The notes below the pieces were generated by a model. That model was not told where the DNA came from, made no database searches, and worked only from the letters and a program-made list of their open reading frames with translations. The translations under genes were made by a program, and so were the position numbers. DNA of 64,000 nt from CAVYHX01 sp963768415. Lineage in GTDB: Bacteria > Pseudomonadota > Gammaproteobacteria > UBA9214. Below are positions 1 to 9,167 of the stretch, piece by piece (the first letter of the stretch is position 1; the number at the start of each line of letters is the position of its first letter). The stretch lies in the NCBI GenBank assembly GCA_963768415.1, contig CAVYHX010000033.1:10367-74366 (forward strand), written 5' to 3'.

Positions 1-542
1 AATCCCCCGGACGTTCCGTATAACCGTATCATGGTTTCTGGCGCCGCCTCGACTGTGCTGTGACAGGTCAGGCAGTCTTTTTGCGTGATCCTGATCGGCC
101 GGGCGTAATACAGGGATTTCCCCACCGGAGTATCGCGCAGGCCGGTGAGTTCGTGTGAATCCGGATTGTTGCGGAACGAGACAATGATATCGGTTTCCCA
201 GTCGGTGGCATTATCCCTTGGATTGGTTGGATTCAGCGCCGCTTCCTTGTAGGTATATTCGGGATACTTCTCCCTGACTGTGCTGAAATTCTGCGTGGCC
301 GCATAGGAAGGTACAGACTGGGGTAGAAAATCATGCTCCATCTGCGCGGTCAGCAGCGGCTTGATCTCCTTGACGGTATAGCCACGAATTGCCAGGGCCG
401 CCTCCATCATCATTCCCGCATGGTTCAGCACCTCCTCGCGCGCATGTTTTTGCAGCACGCTGTAGGATATGTAACCGGCGACACCAAGTCCTGTGGCAAA
501 TACCACCAATAGAACGAGATTGAACTTGGTGGTGAGCCTCAT
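1..542 (-). CDS. DUF3365 haem-binding sensor domain protein (C-terminus outside window)
   Basis: The frame is open from an ATG at 542 to the window edge, giving the first 180 residues. An N-terminal membrane anchor (about residues 6-30) is followed by a periplasmic domain ending in a c-type haem motif CLTCH at residues 157-161. This is the layout of the DUF3365/Tll0287-like domain, usually placed before HAMP, kinase, cyclase or chemoreceptor modules for redox or gas sensing. The preceding sequence carries a GAGGGG ribosome binding site, supporting this start. The output module lies beyond the left edge, so the full protein class is unknown. A stand-alone DUF3365 protein is also possible. Confidence 0.8.
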   Translation of the reverse strand, partial: MRLTTKFNLVLLVVFATGLGVAGYISYSVLQKHAREEVLNHAGMMMEAALAIRGYTVKEIKPLLTAQMEHDFLPQSVPSYAATQNFSTVREKYPEYTYKEAALNPTNPRDNATDWETDIIVSFRNNPDSHELTGLRDTPVGKSLYYARPIRITQKDCLTCHSTVEAAPETMIRLYGTSGG

Positions 543-739
543 CTTCCACCCCTCTTTATAATTTATCCATTACGCCGGCAAACCGCATACCGCAACAAAC
601 AACTGCCGCACCCGGTACCAGGCTCGCCCCCGACAAAGCCTGACATATAATGCTTCTTATAGACGCATCGTTACACAGGATCAAGTACCGCCGGGTTTAT
701 GCCGGCACATCGCCGTGACTGATATGACCGGGAGGACCT

Positions 740-2545
740 TCATGGCCGGGGCCCTCTGGAAAGCTCTGACTCTGCCAGTTTTCCGAGGTCTCGCAGCAGG
801 TTCAACTTCCTGCTATCAAGCTGGCGGGGGCGCGTGTCAATAAGGCACAGGGTACCCATGACATTCCCATCAGGCAGTTTTAGCGGATAACCGGCATAGA
901 ACCGCACACGCGGCTCGCCGGTCACCAGTGGATTGTCGGCGAAACGCGGATCCAGGAAAGCGTCCGGGACAACCATTACCTTGTTTTCCAGGATTGCATG
1001 CGCGCAGAATGCCATATCACGCGGGGTCTCTTTCGCATTCAGACCGATACAGGACTTGAACCACTGCCGGTCGCGGTCGACGAGACTGACCAGTGCGATC
1101 GGGACATCAAAAGCCTCCGAAGCTATACGCGCGATGCGATCAAAGCGTTCTTCCGGGCCGGTATCCAGGATCTCGAGTTTATCGAGGGCCGCCAGCCGTT
1201 CCTCTTCCTGCTCCGGTAGCTCTGCGCGTATCCATCGACATGTGCTGCGCAGAATCCATGCGCGTATTCGCGTACGCGCATACTCTTCTGAAAAAGGCCT
1301 GACCATCCAGTCAGCACCGAACCCGTCCAGTTCCGGGGCCTTCTTGTCCCGGTCAGCAATGACCACAATGGGCACTTGCGGTGTCGCGCCAGTATCCAGC
1401 TCCCTGACACTGCGGCAGATCGCGAGCGCGTCATCTTGCGCCGACTGTGCATCCACGATTACCAGTGATGGCCGGTCGGTTGCAAGGACTTGCAGTGTAT
1501 TCTCCGTACTCGTCCCTGACACAAGATGTACATCTTCCAGTGCTGCTGCGGCCTTGATCACCGCGGCCGTTCGCGCATCCGTGGCCCCCAGGAATACCGA
1601 ATACCCGGAAATTGCCGGTGTAACCGGTGTAACGGCAGAGAATTCGGTGGCGCTGTGTGCCGCTGCTGTTTCACCCCCGGACTCCAGCTTGATAGTCGCA
1701 CCTTCCGCGGCCGCGAATACGTGGAGTGGCTGCCTGGATGATTGCAATCCGGCTCTCATGGCGCTGACAATCCGGTCAACAGCAGCGTCATCCCGCATTG
1801 GATCATGGTGAGTCAGCGCCAGTTGCCTTACCCCGGCGGCGCTGCAGATCTCGACCGCATACTCGGCCGTGCTGTGGCCCCACCCGATCTTGTCGGGAAA
1901 TTCCGCCGCGGTGTACTGGGCATCGTGAATAACGAGATCAGCTCCCCGTAAAAATTCCACGTGGCGGCGGTCTTGTTCACCGATCCCGCTCATGTCAGCC
2001 GACGGCTGGTGGGAAAATGGTTCGTGATCGCATGAATAGACAATCGATACACCGTCGGCTTCAAGCCGGTAACCCAGTGTCAACGCCGGGTGATTGAGGT
2101 AGCGGGAGCGAACGGTGATGTCCCCAACCGTGAACATGCCCTCCACGAGGTCGTGATATCTGATCTTTGCGCCGAGTGCTTCAAGTGTGACCGGGAAATA
2201 GGTGTACTGCATCTGCCCCGCGAGCGTATCCCGAATCGATCGGCTTACACTATGCGGTGCGTATATGTCCCACTCGTTTTCGGGCGCCTGCAACGGCGCA
2301 AAGAAGGGAATACCCTGAATGTGGTCCCAATGCGTATGACTGATTAACAGGTGACCGCGAATGGGGTCGACTGACTCCGCTATCAGTGCCTGGCCTAGTC
2401 CGTGCCCCCCTGTTCCGCAATCGATGACCACCAGTGTCCCGGCGTCCGAGCGCACCTCTACACAGGACGTATTTCCGCCGTAACGGACGGTACTCGGCCC
2501 CGCTTTTGCCAGTGAACCGCGCGTGCCCCAAAAGCGAACCTGCAT
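740..2545 (-). CDS. MBL-fold hydrolase fused to receiver-like and GAF domains
   Basis: This 601-residue protein has three parts. Residues 1-270 are a metallo-beta-lactamase fold with the metal motif HTHWDH at 70-75 and an early FWGTRGS segment, typical of the MBL branch related to cyclic-nucleotide phosphodiesterases and RNase Z. Residues about 310-440 resemble a response-regulator receiver with a central VIVDAQS strand. Residues about 450-595 are a GAF domain containing MAFCAHAIL and FYAGYPL, as in GAF proteins preceding GGDEF or kinase modules. No kinase, GGDEF or DNA-binding output follows, so the hydrolase itself is probably the output, gated by the sensory domains. The substrate is unknown; a cyclic nucleotide is an inference from the family. 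Confidence 0.85.
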   Translation of the reverse strand: MQVRFWGTRGSLAKAGPSTVRYGGNTSCVEVRSDAGTLVVIDCGTGGHGLGQALIAESVDPIRGHLLISHTHWDHIQGIPFFAPLQAPENEWDIYAPHSVSRSIRDTLAGQMQYTYFPVTLEALGAKIRYHDLVEGMFTVGDITVRSRYLNHPALTLGYRLEADGVSIVYSCDHEPFSHQPSADMSGIGEQDRRHVEFLRGADLVIHDAQYTAAEFPDKIGWGHSTAEYAVEICSAAGVRQLALTHHDPMRDDAAVDRIVSAMRAGLQSSRQPLHVFAAAEGATIKLESGGETAAAHSATEFSAVTPVTPAISGYSVFLGATDARTAAVIKAAAALEDVHLVSGTSTENTLQVLATDRPSLVIVDAQSAQDDALAICRSVRELDTGATPQVPIVVIADRDKKAPELDGFGADWMVRPFSEEYARTRIRAWILRSTCRWIRAELPEQEEERLAALDKLEILDTGPEERFDRIARIASEAFDVPIALVSLVDRDRQWFKSCIGLNAKETPRDMAFCAHAILENKVMVVPDAFLDPRFADNPLVTGEPRVRFYAGYPLKLPDGNVMGTLCLIDTRPRQLDSRKLNLLRDLGKLAESELSRGPRP

Positions 2546-2676
2546 GATTTATCCAACCCTGCGATGATGGGCCAATACCCGTTGTGAGTTTAGCCCAGGT
2601 TGGCCTGCATCTACAGTGGTAATCCATGAACCAGTAAAGGCTCTTCCCCAAATCGAGCGGGTAGATTACCGTTGCA

Positions 2677-2985
2677 GGGCCGAATTCAATGGCGATGAAA
2701 TGCCGCTGGTCGAATGAATTCGACCCTAGAGGTTTGATTGAATGACAATGAAATGCCACTGGTCGAATGAATTCGACCCTACAGGTTTGATTCAATGACG
2801 ATGAAATGCCGACTGGTCGAATGAATTCGACCCTGCAGGTTTGATTCAGCCACTGGTCGAATGAATTCGACCCCACAGGTTTGATTGAGTAGGGCCGAAT
2901 TCATTCGGCCAACAACCCTGCCATCAGAAGGCATGCGTCTCGTCTAGATAGATTAAGTTACCCACTCAATCAGGGGAAGATCCCC
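2677..2985. repeat. REP family 1 array with terminal cap element
   Basis: Four copies of the hairpin GGTCGAAT-GA-ATTCGACC lie at 2708, 2761, 2815 and 2855, each followed by CTAC-like bases, so their GTAG heads lie on the minus strand. A variant in the opposite orientation (GTAG then GGCCGAAT-TC-ATTCGGCC) at 2889-2910 leads into a conserved tail of about 75 bp ending near 2985. Spacing is about 53 bp. A half copy lies at 2677. The array fills the gap between two minus-strand genes; an apparent reading frame through it is only translated repeat. Confidence 0.9.
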
Positions 2986-3051
2986 AGTAAAGGTCGACGA
3001 ACCAGTCCGCCCGCGACCTGCGCCCTGCCCTGTTAGCCGGTGAGCACGTGC

Positions 3052-3585
3052 TTACTCCCGGACCGAGGATTCGCCGACTATGCTCATGATCTCCTTCAGG
3101 ACTCCCACAAGCTCGGTTTCATTCAGGAGTACCGACAGCCTTAACGTCGTGGTACGTTGCCGTTCGGCAAGCAGGATCGCCATCTGGTGGAGAAGTTTGT
3201 AGGCGACCAGATGATCAGCATCGATCAACTCACCAAAGGCCGCGCGCTGCACGCGCAGCACCACGGAATCGTCGGTAGCGCGAATTGTTGCGGATCGCGG
3301 CGAACCATCCAGGATCGATATCTCGCCAAAGCAGGCCTGCGGCCCGAGCTCGGCAATCTTTTTATCGCCTGTGGCTCCACGCTTGATGACCTCGACCGCA
3401 CCCTTGTAAAGCACGTACCAGGCATCGCCCTTGTCATCCTCACGGAATATAATATCCCCGGACTTATACTGCTCTGTTTCGACAATATGAATGATTTCCA
3501 TAATCTCCGATGGCTCGAGCTTCTCAAACATCGGGGTCTCAAGAAGGAAAGTAATCAGTCTTTCACGTGTAACTTTTGTATCCAT
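3052..3585 (-). CDS. Cyclic-nucleotide-binding domain protein
   Basis: The 177-residue protein is a single CRP-type nucleotide-binding beta-barrel. The phosphate-binding cassette is FGEISILDGSPRSAT at residues 86-100, with the glycine, glutamate, PR and AT positions conserved. The C-terminal helices (about 125-177) lack a helix-turn-helix, so this is not a CRP transcription factor but a stand-alone sensor, presumably relaying ligand binding to a partner protein. It is separated by about 285 bp from the operon downstream, which encodes another such protein. Ligand (cAMP, cGMP or other) cannot be read from the sequence. Confidence 0.88.
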   Translation of the reverse strand: MDTKVTRERLITFLLETPMFEKLEPSEIMEIIHIVETEQYKSGDIIFREDDKGDAWYVLYKGAVEVIKRGATGDKKIAELGPQACFGEISILDGSPRSATIRATDDSVVLRVQRAAFGELIDADHLVAYKLLHQMAILLAERQRTTTLRLSVLLNETELVGVLKEIMSIVGESSVRE

Positions 3586-3871
3586 AGTCTCCTCCAGACA
3601 TATTCAAACAGGCTTGATCAATCCTTGCATTCGTCATGCGGCTGTATATGCAACAGCATGTTGTAATCTGATTTTCCAATGCCCGGGTGCAGGGCCGAAC
3701 GCACAACGCTAGATATATTTATGTTAAGTAGCCTTGATATGCATCAAGTAATATGGAAAAGGCCGGCAACATGGCAGGATGGCATGCACGGGCACACATG
3801 GAACCGTCCTGCATCCAGGGCCCAACAACCGCTCGGGGCTGGTGCCCTGCTGCAGCACAAGCGTATCCCGG

Positions 3872-4612
3872 TTATTCGCTGATCAGGAAGGTCGCAGGCT
3901 TGTTGAGCGAGCCGTGATTGAAGTCGCCCAGCAGGATGTGACTGCTGGTGTCGCGGGCATGGATGATCCACGAGTAGTAACCGCCCTTTTGCAACAGTGC
4001 CGGCGGCACTTCGAGTTCCGGGCGGGCCAGCAGCCCTGACGTATAAACCAGTTTGTCATCGTTCCACAGATCACGGATAAAAACCTGGTAAAGACGCGCA
4101 CCGGGGACCGGCTCCCAGGAAAGTTTTGCAGGTATCCGTGCAAGCACTTCCTCGTTGGCAGGTACCTGGCCGCCCGCACGTGACAGGGTGTCGAGTATTA
4201 CGTAGTCCTGCGCCACGAATACCTCGCCATTGGCCAGGGTGACGCGTGCGGAATACCAGCCATCTTCAGCCGCAGGCGGGACGTCGAGCTGCATGATGAA
4301 GGCGCGCTTGTCCGGCAGCTTGTCACGCTTGATAGTGCGGTAGCGCGCCAGGTCGAGCTCTGTCAGCAGGTCTCCGTCCGGGGTGAGTACCTCGACCGAC
4401 TGTACTTCATTGTAGCGCTCCGTGGAGAACAGCGGCATGAAGAACAGCGGACGTCCGGGCCAGTTGCACACGTGGATGTCGAAAAATCCTGCTTCGTTGT
4501 AATGCCTGTCACCGGGTGTCGCGGCCTGTACGCCGGGCAGCCAGCAGCAGGCCAGCAGCAGTAGCGGCATACATGACCGGCAGGCTGACTTTTTTATCCG
4601 GGAATATTTCAC
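3872..4612 (-). CDS. Exported protein of unknown function
   Basis: I do not recognise this family. The protein has a basic start, a hydrophobic stretch ending in a VQAA-like cleavage site, and about 215 mature residues of predicted beta-rich sequence, including a segment KLSWEPVPGARLYQVFI that resembles a fibronectin-III or discoidin-like sandwich domain. It would be periplasmic. The start is uncertain: the frame is open to about 4648, overlapping the upstream gene, and a GTG at 4612 best precedes the signal peptide. It is the last gene of an apparent operon with the cyclic-nucleotide-binding protein and the MFS/HEAT transporter. Confidence 0.65.
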   Translation of the reverse strand: MKYSRIKKSACRSCMPLLLLACCWLPGVQAATPGDRHYNEAGFFDIHVCNWPGRPLFFMPLFSTERYNEVQSVEVLTPDGDLLTELDLARYRTIKRDKLPDKRAFIMQLDVPPAAEDGWYSARVTLANGEVFVAQDYVILDTLSRAGGQVPANEEVLARIPAKLSWEPVPGARLYQVFIRDLWNDDKLVYTSGLLARPELEVPPALLQKGGYYSWIIHARDTSSHILLGDFNHGSLNKPATFLISE

Positions 4613-4628
4613 AATGAGTATCGTCACT

Positions 4629-5081
4629 CTAGTTACTATCTGCGTCAAGCAGCCGGGTGTTTGCCTCGCGCAGCCTCAGTGACAGGCTGCGCAACATGCC
4701 AATGCTGATGTCCGGATAGCTCTGGATCAGGTATTTCAGGCGCGACTTTTCCAGCGCCAGCACGGTGGAATCCTCGAGCACCTGTGCCGTTGCGGAGCGG
4801 GGCAAGTCGTCCAGCAGATTCATTTCACCGAAAGTGTCACCGGGTCCCAGAATAGCAATATAGCGGGTGCTGGAGGAATCCTGCTCGATGGTAATGCCGA
4901 CCTTGCCCGATACCAGCAGGTAAAGATAATCGCCCTGCTCGTTAATCTCGAAAACATGATCACCCCTGAAATATTCCTGCAACTCGAGTGCCTGGGCAAC
5001 AACGCGCAGATCATCCGTTGTCACCATCGCGAACACCGGCGACTGTTTCAGCAACAGGAGACGGTCAAACAGGTCAGCCAT
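4629..5081 (-). CDS. Cyclic-nucleotide-binding domain protein, operon partner of MFS/HEAT transporter
   Basis: This 150-residue protein is a lone CRP-type barrel with cassette FGEMNLLDDLPRSAT at residues 84-98 and no helix-turn-helix. An AGGAG site sits 7-8 bases before the ATG. The start overlaps the 3' end of the upstream transporter frame by 34 bases, which suggests translational coupling. Because the upstream gene contains frameshifts, a fusion of transporter, HEAT repeats and nucleotide-binding domain into one polypeptide cannot be excluded. The context suggests that nucleotide binding regulates the membrane protein. Confidence 0.88.
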   Translation of the reverse strand: MADLFDRLLLLKQSPVFAMVTTDDLRVVAQALELQEYFRGDHVFEINEQGDYLYLLVSGKVGITIEQDSSSTRYIAILGPGDTFGEMNLLDDLPRSATAQVLEDSTVLALEKSRLKYLIQSYPDISIGMLRSLSLRLREANTRLLDADSN

Positions 5082-7773
5082 GAGCCTGCTCCTGTCCCGG
5101 TGGCAGCCAATGCCTGTTGACCACAGAGGCGCAACCAGTGGTTGTTATGCTGTGCACACCATGTCAGCACGTCGTCAATACTCTTGAAGTACCTGTCATC
5201 CTGACCAGCATCTCCGCCGACCGATCGTTGCAGGGCATCACCAAGGCTGGCGATCATATCCTGATTGTCGAGACTGCCCAGCACCTCGCAGGCACTGGCA
5301 ACATAGCGCATATCACCGCTGGATGAATCCCGCGCGGATGATGCCGATGGTATCCGTATCATAAAGGGGTTCAAGCGCCTGCAAGGCAAGTTCTATTGTC
5401 TGGTCGCGCTGTTCCTTCAGCGTATACTCCAGCAACGCGCGGGCGCTGGCGGTAGCCTCATTTGTTTCCCTTCCCAGGATACCGGCCGCCTCCTGCAGCT
5501 GCAGGGCTGCCTCTGACTTGCTGCGCACGATGTCTTCGAAGATGGTTGCTCCCAATCCGGCATCGAGCAGCGATACCAGCAGTGTCTGCTGGGCACGCAG
5601 GCTGCCGTGGCTGGCGGAGATCCACTCCAGCGCCAGTTCCTCGTAATTGGCCGCATCTGCCCTGAGCGTATCGATACCGGCTGTGCGTACCCGTATATGG
5701 CCATCGCCGATTGCCTGCAGCAGCAGTTTATCGCGCTGCTCCCTGCTCACCAGGTGCAGGCAGCCGGCGGCCGCTGCGCGCAGTTCCGGGTTGTCGCTGG
5801 TCAGCGCCTGTATGACCGCAGTTTCGATTTCGCCTGGTACTCGCACCCTGCCAGCGATGCAGACCCTGCAGGGCGCGTACCCGGGTAGATTCACCCGGAT
5901 CCGCCAGCAGGCTGGCGCAGGCATCCAGGCAGGCCGGCACTAGCGTCTCGCGCTCCGTACCGGAGAGCTGCACAAGATTGGGTATGTTCTCCAGTGCTGC
6001 AAGGCGTGCATTATGACTTCCGGCCAACAGTGCCCGCCAGGCCGCAAGTGCCTGCGCCCGGGTATCGCCGGTTGCACCTTGCTGCAGGGATGCATGAATG
6101 GCTCCGGACTGCAGGCGCGGATTACAGCTGTCCAGCAGTGCGCTGGCCGCGGTCAGGATCTGCGTATCACCCGACTCCAGCAACAGCCCCATGACAGTTG
6201 TTTGCAGATGGGCATCGCCGGCCGCTGCAAGGCGGCGCAAGTCATCGGCCTGGCGGGTAATATCAAGCACCCCAAGCAGCTTCAGGAAGCGGTCGGTTTC
6301 GGCGTTCTCCGTGTCGCGGGTCCGTTGCAGAATGATTTTGACCGCGCGCTCGGGGTACGAGGCTGCCAGGACCTTCGCAAACGCGAGTGCGACCTCCGAA
6401 TCAGGATGATTGATGCCGCGCATGATCTCGGCCAGCGTGTTGGCGCCGGCCCCCTGCAGGTCTGCATACATGTGCTTGTCAGGCAGGAACAGGCGCTCCT
6501 TCAGGGTGGCCAGCAGGGTACTGACATAGGCCTGGTTCATACGCCGGCTGAAAAACAGGTACAGGCCAGCGGCCAGCATGCCGGGCACCAGAAAATAGCC
6601 GGGATTCTCGAGGCGTTGCATGAGTATCAGGATAACCCCGCAGACCATCAGTGCCAGTGGCAGCACCACTGCCACCGATATGGCCCGGGCCCGTCCCTGC
6701 ATGTAGCCAGGCAGCACATTGAAGAACAGGCTTCTGACCGGGTTGCGAAAGGCCGGCATCAGCGCATCCTTGTTGAAACTGCCCAGCAGTGCGACCGGGA
6801 AGGCGAAGCTGACGGTTAGTGCCGCCAGGCTCGCAAACGTGGTCCAGGGGAACAGCAGGTTCAGGGAACGGATGCCGAAACGCCGGATGGCGCGGTTGGT
6901 GATGAACACCTGCATGAACAGGGCCATGGCACCGGTCACGGCCGTCAGCAGGCCGAAGAAGCGGGTCAGGCTCTCTTCGCTGTCGAAGGTCTGGGTGTAG
7001 ATGCGATTAACGCTGTAACACAGGATATAGAACGCAATCACCATAAAGAACAGGGCAAATGACGCGGCGCGCAGCAGGCTGGAGGAAGATGTGAACTTCA
7101 TGCCCTGGCTTACCTGCTCGACGCAGTCGGTGAGCAGGTTACGGGATTTCTTCGGGGCACGAAAATGGGTCGAGGTGCCATGCCGCCGGTGCCGCACCCT
7201 GAGGAGCACAAAGCCGGTGACCAGCAGCGCACACCACAGCAGCAGCAGGTTGCGGGTACCGAATACCGGTGCGGCGGCCACCAGCAGCAGTCCACCGGTG
7301 ATACTCCCGACCTGGGCGCCGGCATATAACAGCGGCATCAGGCGCTTTGCCTGCAGGGTATTCATGTTCTGGTTCATGTACAGGGCGGCGTGGACCAGCA
7401 ACAGCTCGGACGCAACTTCGTAGACAAGATAGTAGAACGGATAAACCAGTGTGCTGTCGGTGGCTGACATCACAAACCAGCTGGCCAGCACCAGCACGAA
7501 CAGCGCGGCAAACAGGACGCGGAAAAATTTCTCGGCAGGTATGCGGTCGGCAAAGGCAACATAGACCAGGCTGACCGCGGCCAGTAACAGGCTTTGCGCC
7601 ATGTACATCAGCGGCAGGTATTCAATGCCCAGGCGTTTCAGGAACAGCGCATCCGCGGTGCTGCGGCCGATGGCCATGCCGGCGCTGACCAGTAAAAAGA
7701 AGGACAGGAAATAGAGCATATTTGCTCGTTCCCCGGAACGGATCAGCAGCAGTTTTTCTATTTTCTCAATCAT
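5048..7773 (-). CDS. NTP/NDP-exchange-like MFS protein with C-terminal HEAT repeats (two frameshifts)
   Basis: Residues 1-420 form about twelve membrane segments of the ATP/ADP-translocase-like (Npt) branch of the MFS. The remaining 480 or so residues are soluble repeats of about 35-40 residues of HEAT type (for example LAEIMRGINHPDSEVALAFAKVL). The frame changes near 5850 and again near 5325; repeat sequence continues on both sides of each shift, so one protein of about 900 residues is intended. It overlaps the downstream cyclic-nucleotide-binding gene. Transport of nucleotides is only inferred from the fold; free-living relatives of this type have no settled substrate. The shifts may be sequencing errors. 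Confidence 0.75.
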
Positions 7774-7807
7774 GCATGGCGCGCATCAGATGTGGATTAA
7801 ATGAATA

Positions 7808-8361
7808 GGGATCTTCCCCTGATTGAGTGGATAACTTAATCAATTTTGACGAGACGAATTCCTTCAGATGGCAAGGTTGTTGGCCGAATGAATTCGGCCC
7901 TACTCAATCAAACCTGTAGGGTCGAATTCATTCGACCAGCGGTGTTTCAGCGTCATTGAATCAAACCTGCAGGGTCGAATTCATTCGACCAGCGGTATTT
8001 CACCGTCATTGAATCAAACCTGTAGGGTCGAATTCATTCGACCAGCGGTGTTTCACCGTCATTGAATCAAACCTGTAGGGTCGAATTCATTCGACCAGCG
8101 GTATTTCAGCGTCATTGCATCAAACCTGTAGGGTCGAATTCATTCGACCAGTGGTATTTCACCGTCATTGAATCAAACCTGCAGGGTCGAATTCATTCGA
8201 CCAGTGGTATTTCACCGTCATTGAATCAAACCTGCAGGGTCGAATTCATTCGACCAGCGGTATTACACCGCCATTGAATCAAACCTGCAGGGTCGAATTC
8301 ATTCGACCAGCGGTGTTTCATCGTCATTGAATCAGACCTGCAGGGTCGAATTCATTCGACC
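7808..8361. repeat. REP family 1 array: nine tandem 53-bp units plus cap
   Basis: Nine near-identical units of about 53 bp run from 7916 to 8361. Each starts with GTAG or GCAG followed by the hairpin GGTCGAAT-TC-ATTCGACC and a linker close to AGCGGTGTTTCACCGTCATTG. At the left end an inverted variant hairpin (GGCCGAAT-GA-ATTCGGCC, CTAC at 7900) adjoins a conserved element extending to 7808. The array lies between the 3' end of frdB and the start of the MFS/HEAT gene and ends 14 bases from the frdB stop codon. Some units carry GCAG instead of GTAG. Confidence 0.92.
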
Positions 8362-8374
8362 ACCAGACTGCGCA

Positions 8375-9167
8375 CTAGTCCGGTTTGTGCAGCACCGGCA
8401 GTGAGTCCCCGCGGCGCACGGCGATTCCCTTGATGAAATCGGGCGCCTTGCTCAGCAGCATCTTGCGCCGCAGGTAGGCGTAGACCTCCAGCAACGGCAA
8501 TTCCTTGGGGCAGACGTCGTGGCAGGCCATCAGACCGATGCAACCGAACACGCCCTCGTCGGTCGAGACGACGTCGAACCAGTCTGAATCTTCACGCGCG
8601 TCCCGCGGATCCAGCATGAAGCGTGCGATCCGGTTCAGCCCGGCCGGACCGGCGAAGTCCGCGCGCGTGAGCGCCACACCACAACTGGCGACACAGCAGC
8701 CGCATTCGATACAGCGCTCGCTCTCGTAAATCGTCGCGGGCAAGCTCGTCGTCCATGCGCTCTTCGGGCGCAGCGGGATCGAAGGGTGTGCGTGCGTGGA
8801 CCCAGGACTCGACCTGTTCGGCCATGGCGCGAAACCAGTGGCCGGTATCGACCGACAGGTCGCCGACCAGCTCGAACACCGGCAGCGGATGCAGGCGGAT
8901 CGTATCCGGCAGATCCGCGGTCAGGGTGCGGCAGGCCAGCACGGGACGGCCGTTGACCATCATGCCGCAGGAGCCGCACACGGCGGAGCGGCAGGCGAAG
9001 TCGAACTGCAGGCTCGGGTCCTGCTCTTCACGGATACGGTTCAGTGCCAGATAGAGTGTCTGGTACGGTGCATCCTGCAGCTCAAAACGCTGCATGTGCG
9101 GCGCAGTGTCCGGATCCGACGGATTGAAGCGGAATATCTCGAAGGTCAGTTTGCGTGACGCACTCAT
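8375..9167 (-). CDS. frdB: Fumarate reductase iron-sulfur subunit (one frameshift)
   Basis: The protein carries the electron relay between flavin and haem. The N-terminal ferredoxin domain has the [2Fe-2S] ligands in CRSAVCGSCG and a later Cys. After a frame change near 8745 the C-terminal domain has CIECGCCVASC for the [4Fe-4S] cluster and CIGLMACHDVCPK for the [3Fe-4S] cluster. The ATG at 9167 overlaps the frdA stop (ATGA), so translation is coupled; a further upstream ATG at 9194 is less likely. Because the halves fit perfectly across the shift, a single-base indel, real or technical, is the simplest explanation. Confidence 0.88.

Noticed and set aside
2250..2876. 208-codon minus-strand frame across the REP array
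   Set aside because: It is translated repeat (CRVEFIRPV units) running into the antisense-frame of the MBL gene; no domain or RBS.
8062..8277. 71-codon plus-strand repeat frame
   Set aside because: Encodes only the translated 53-bp REP unit.
7911..8361. CRISPR array interpretation of the regular 53-bp repeats
   Set aside because: The linkers are nearly identical rather than unique spacers, there are no cas genes, and the repeat unit is a GTAG-headed REP hairpin.
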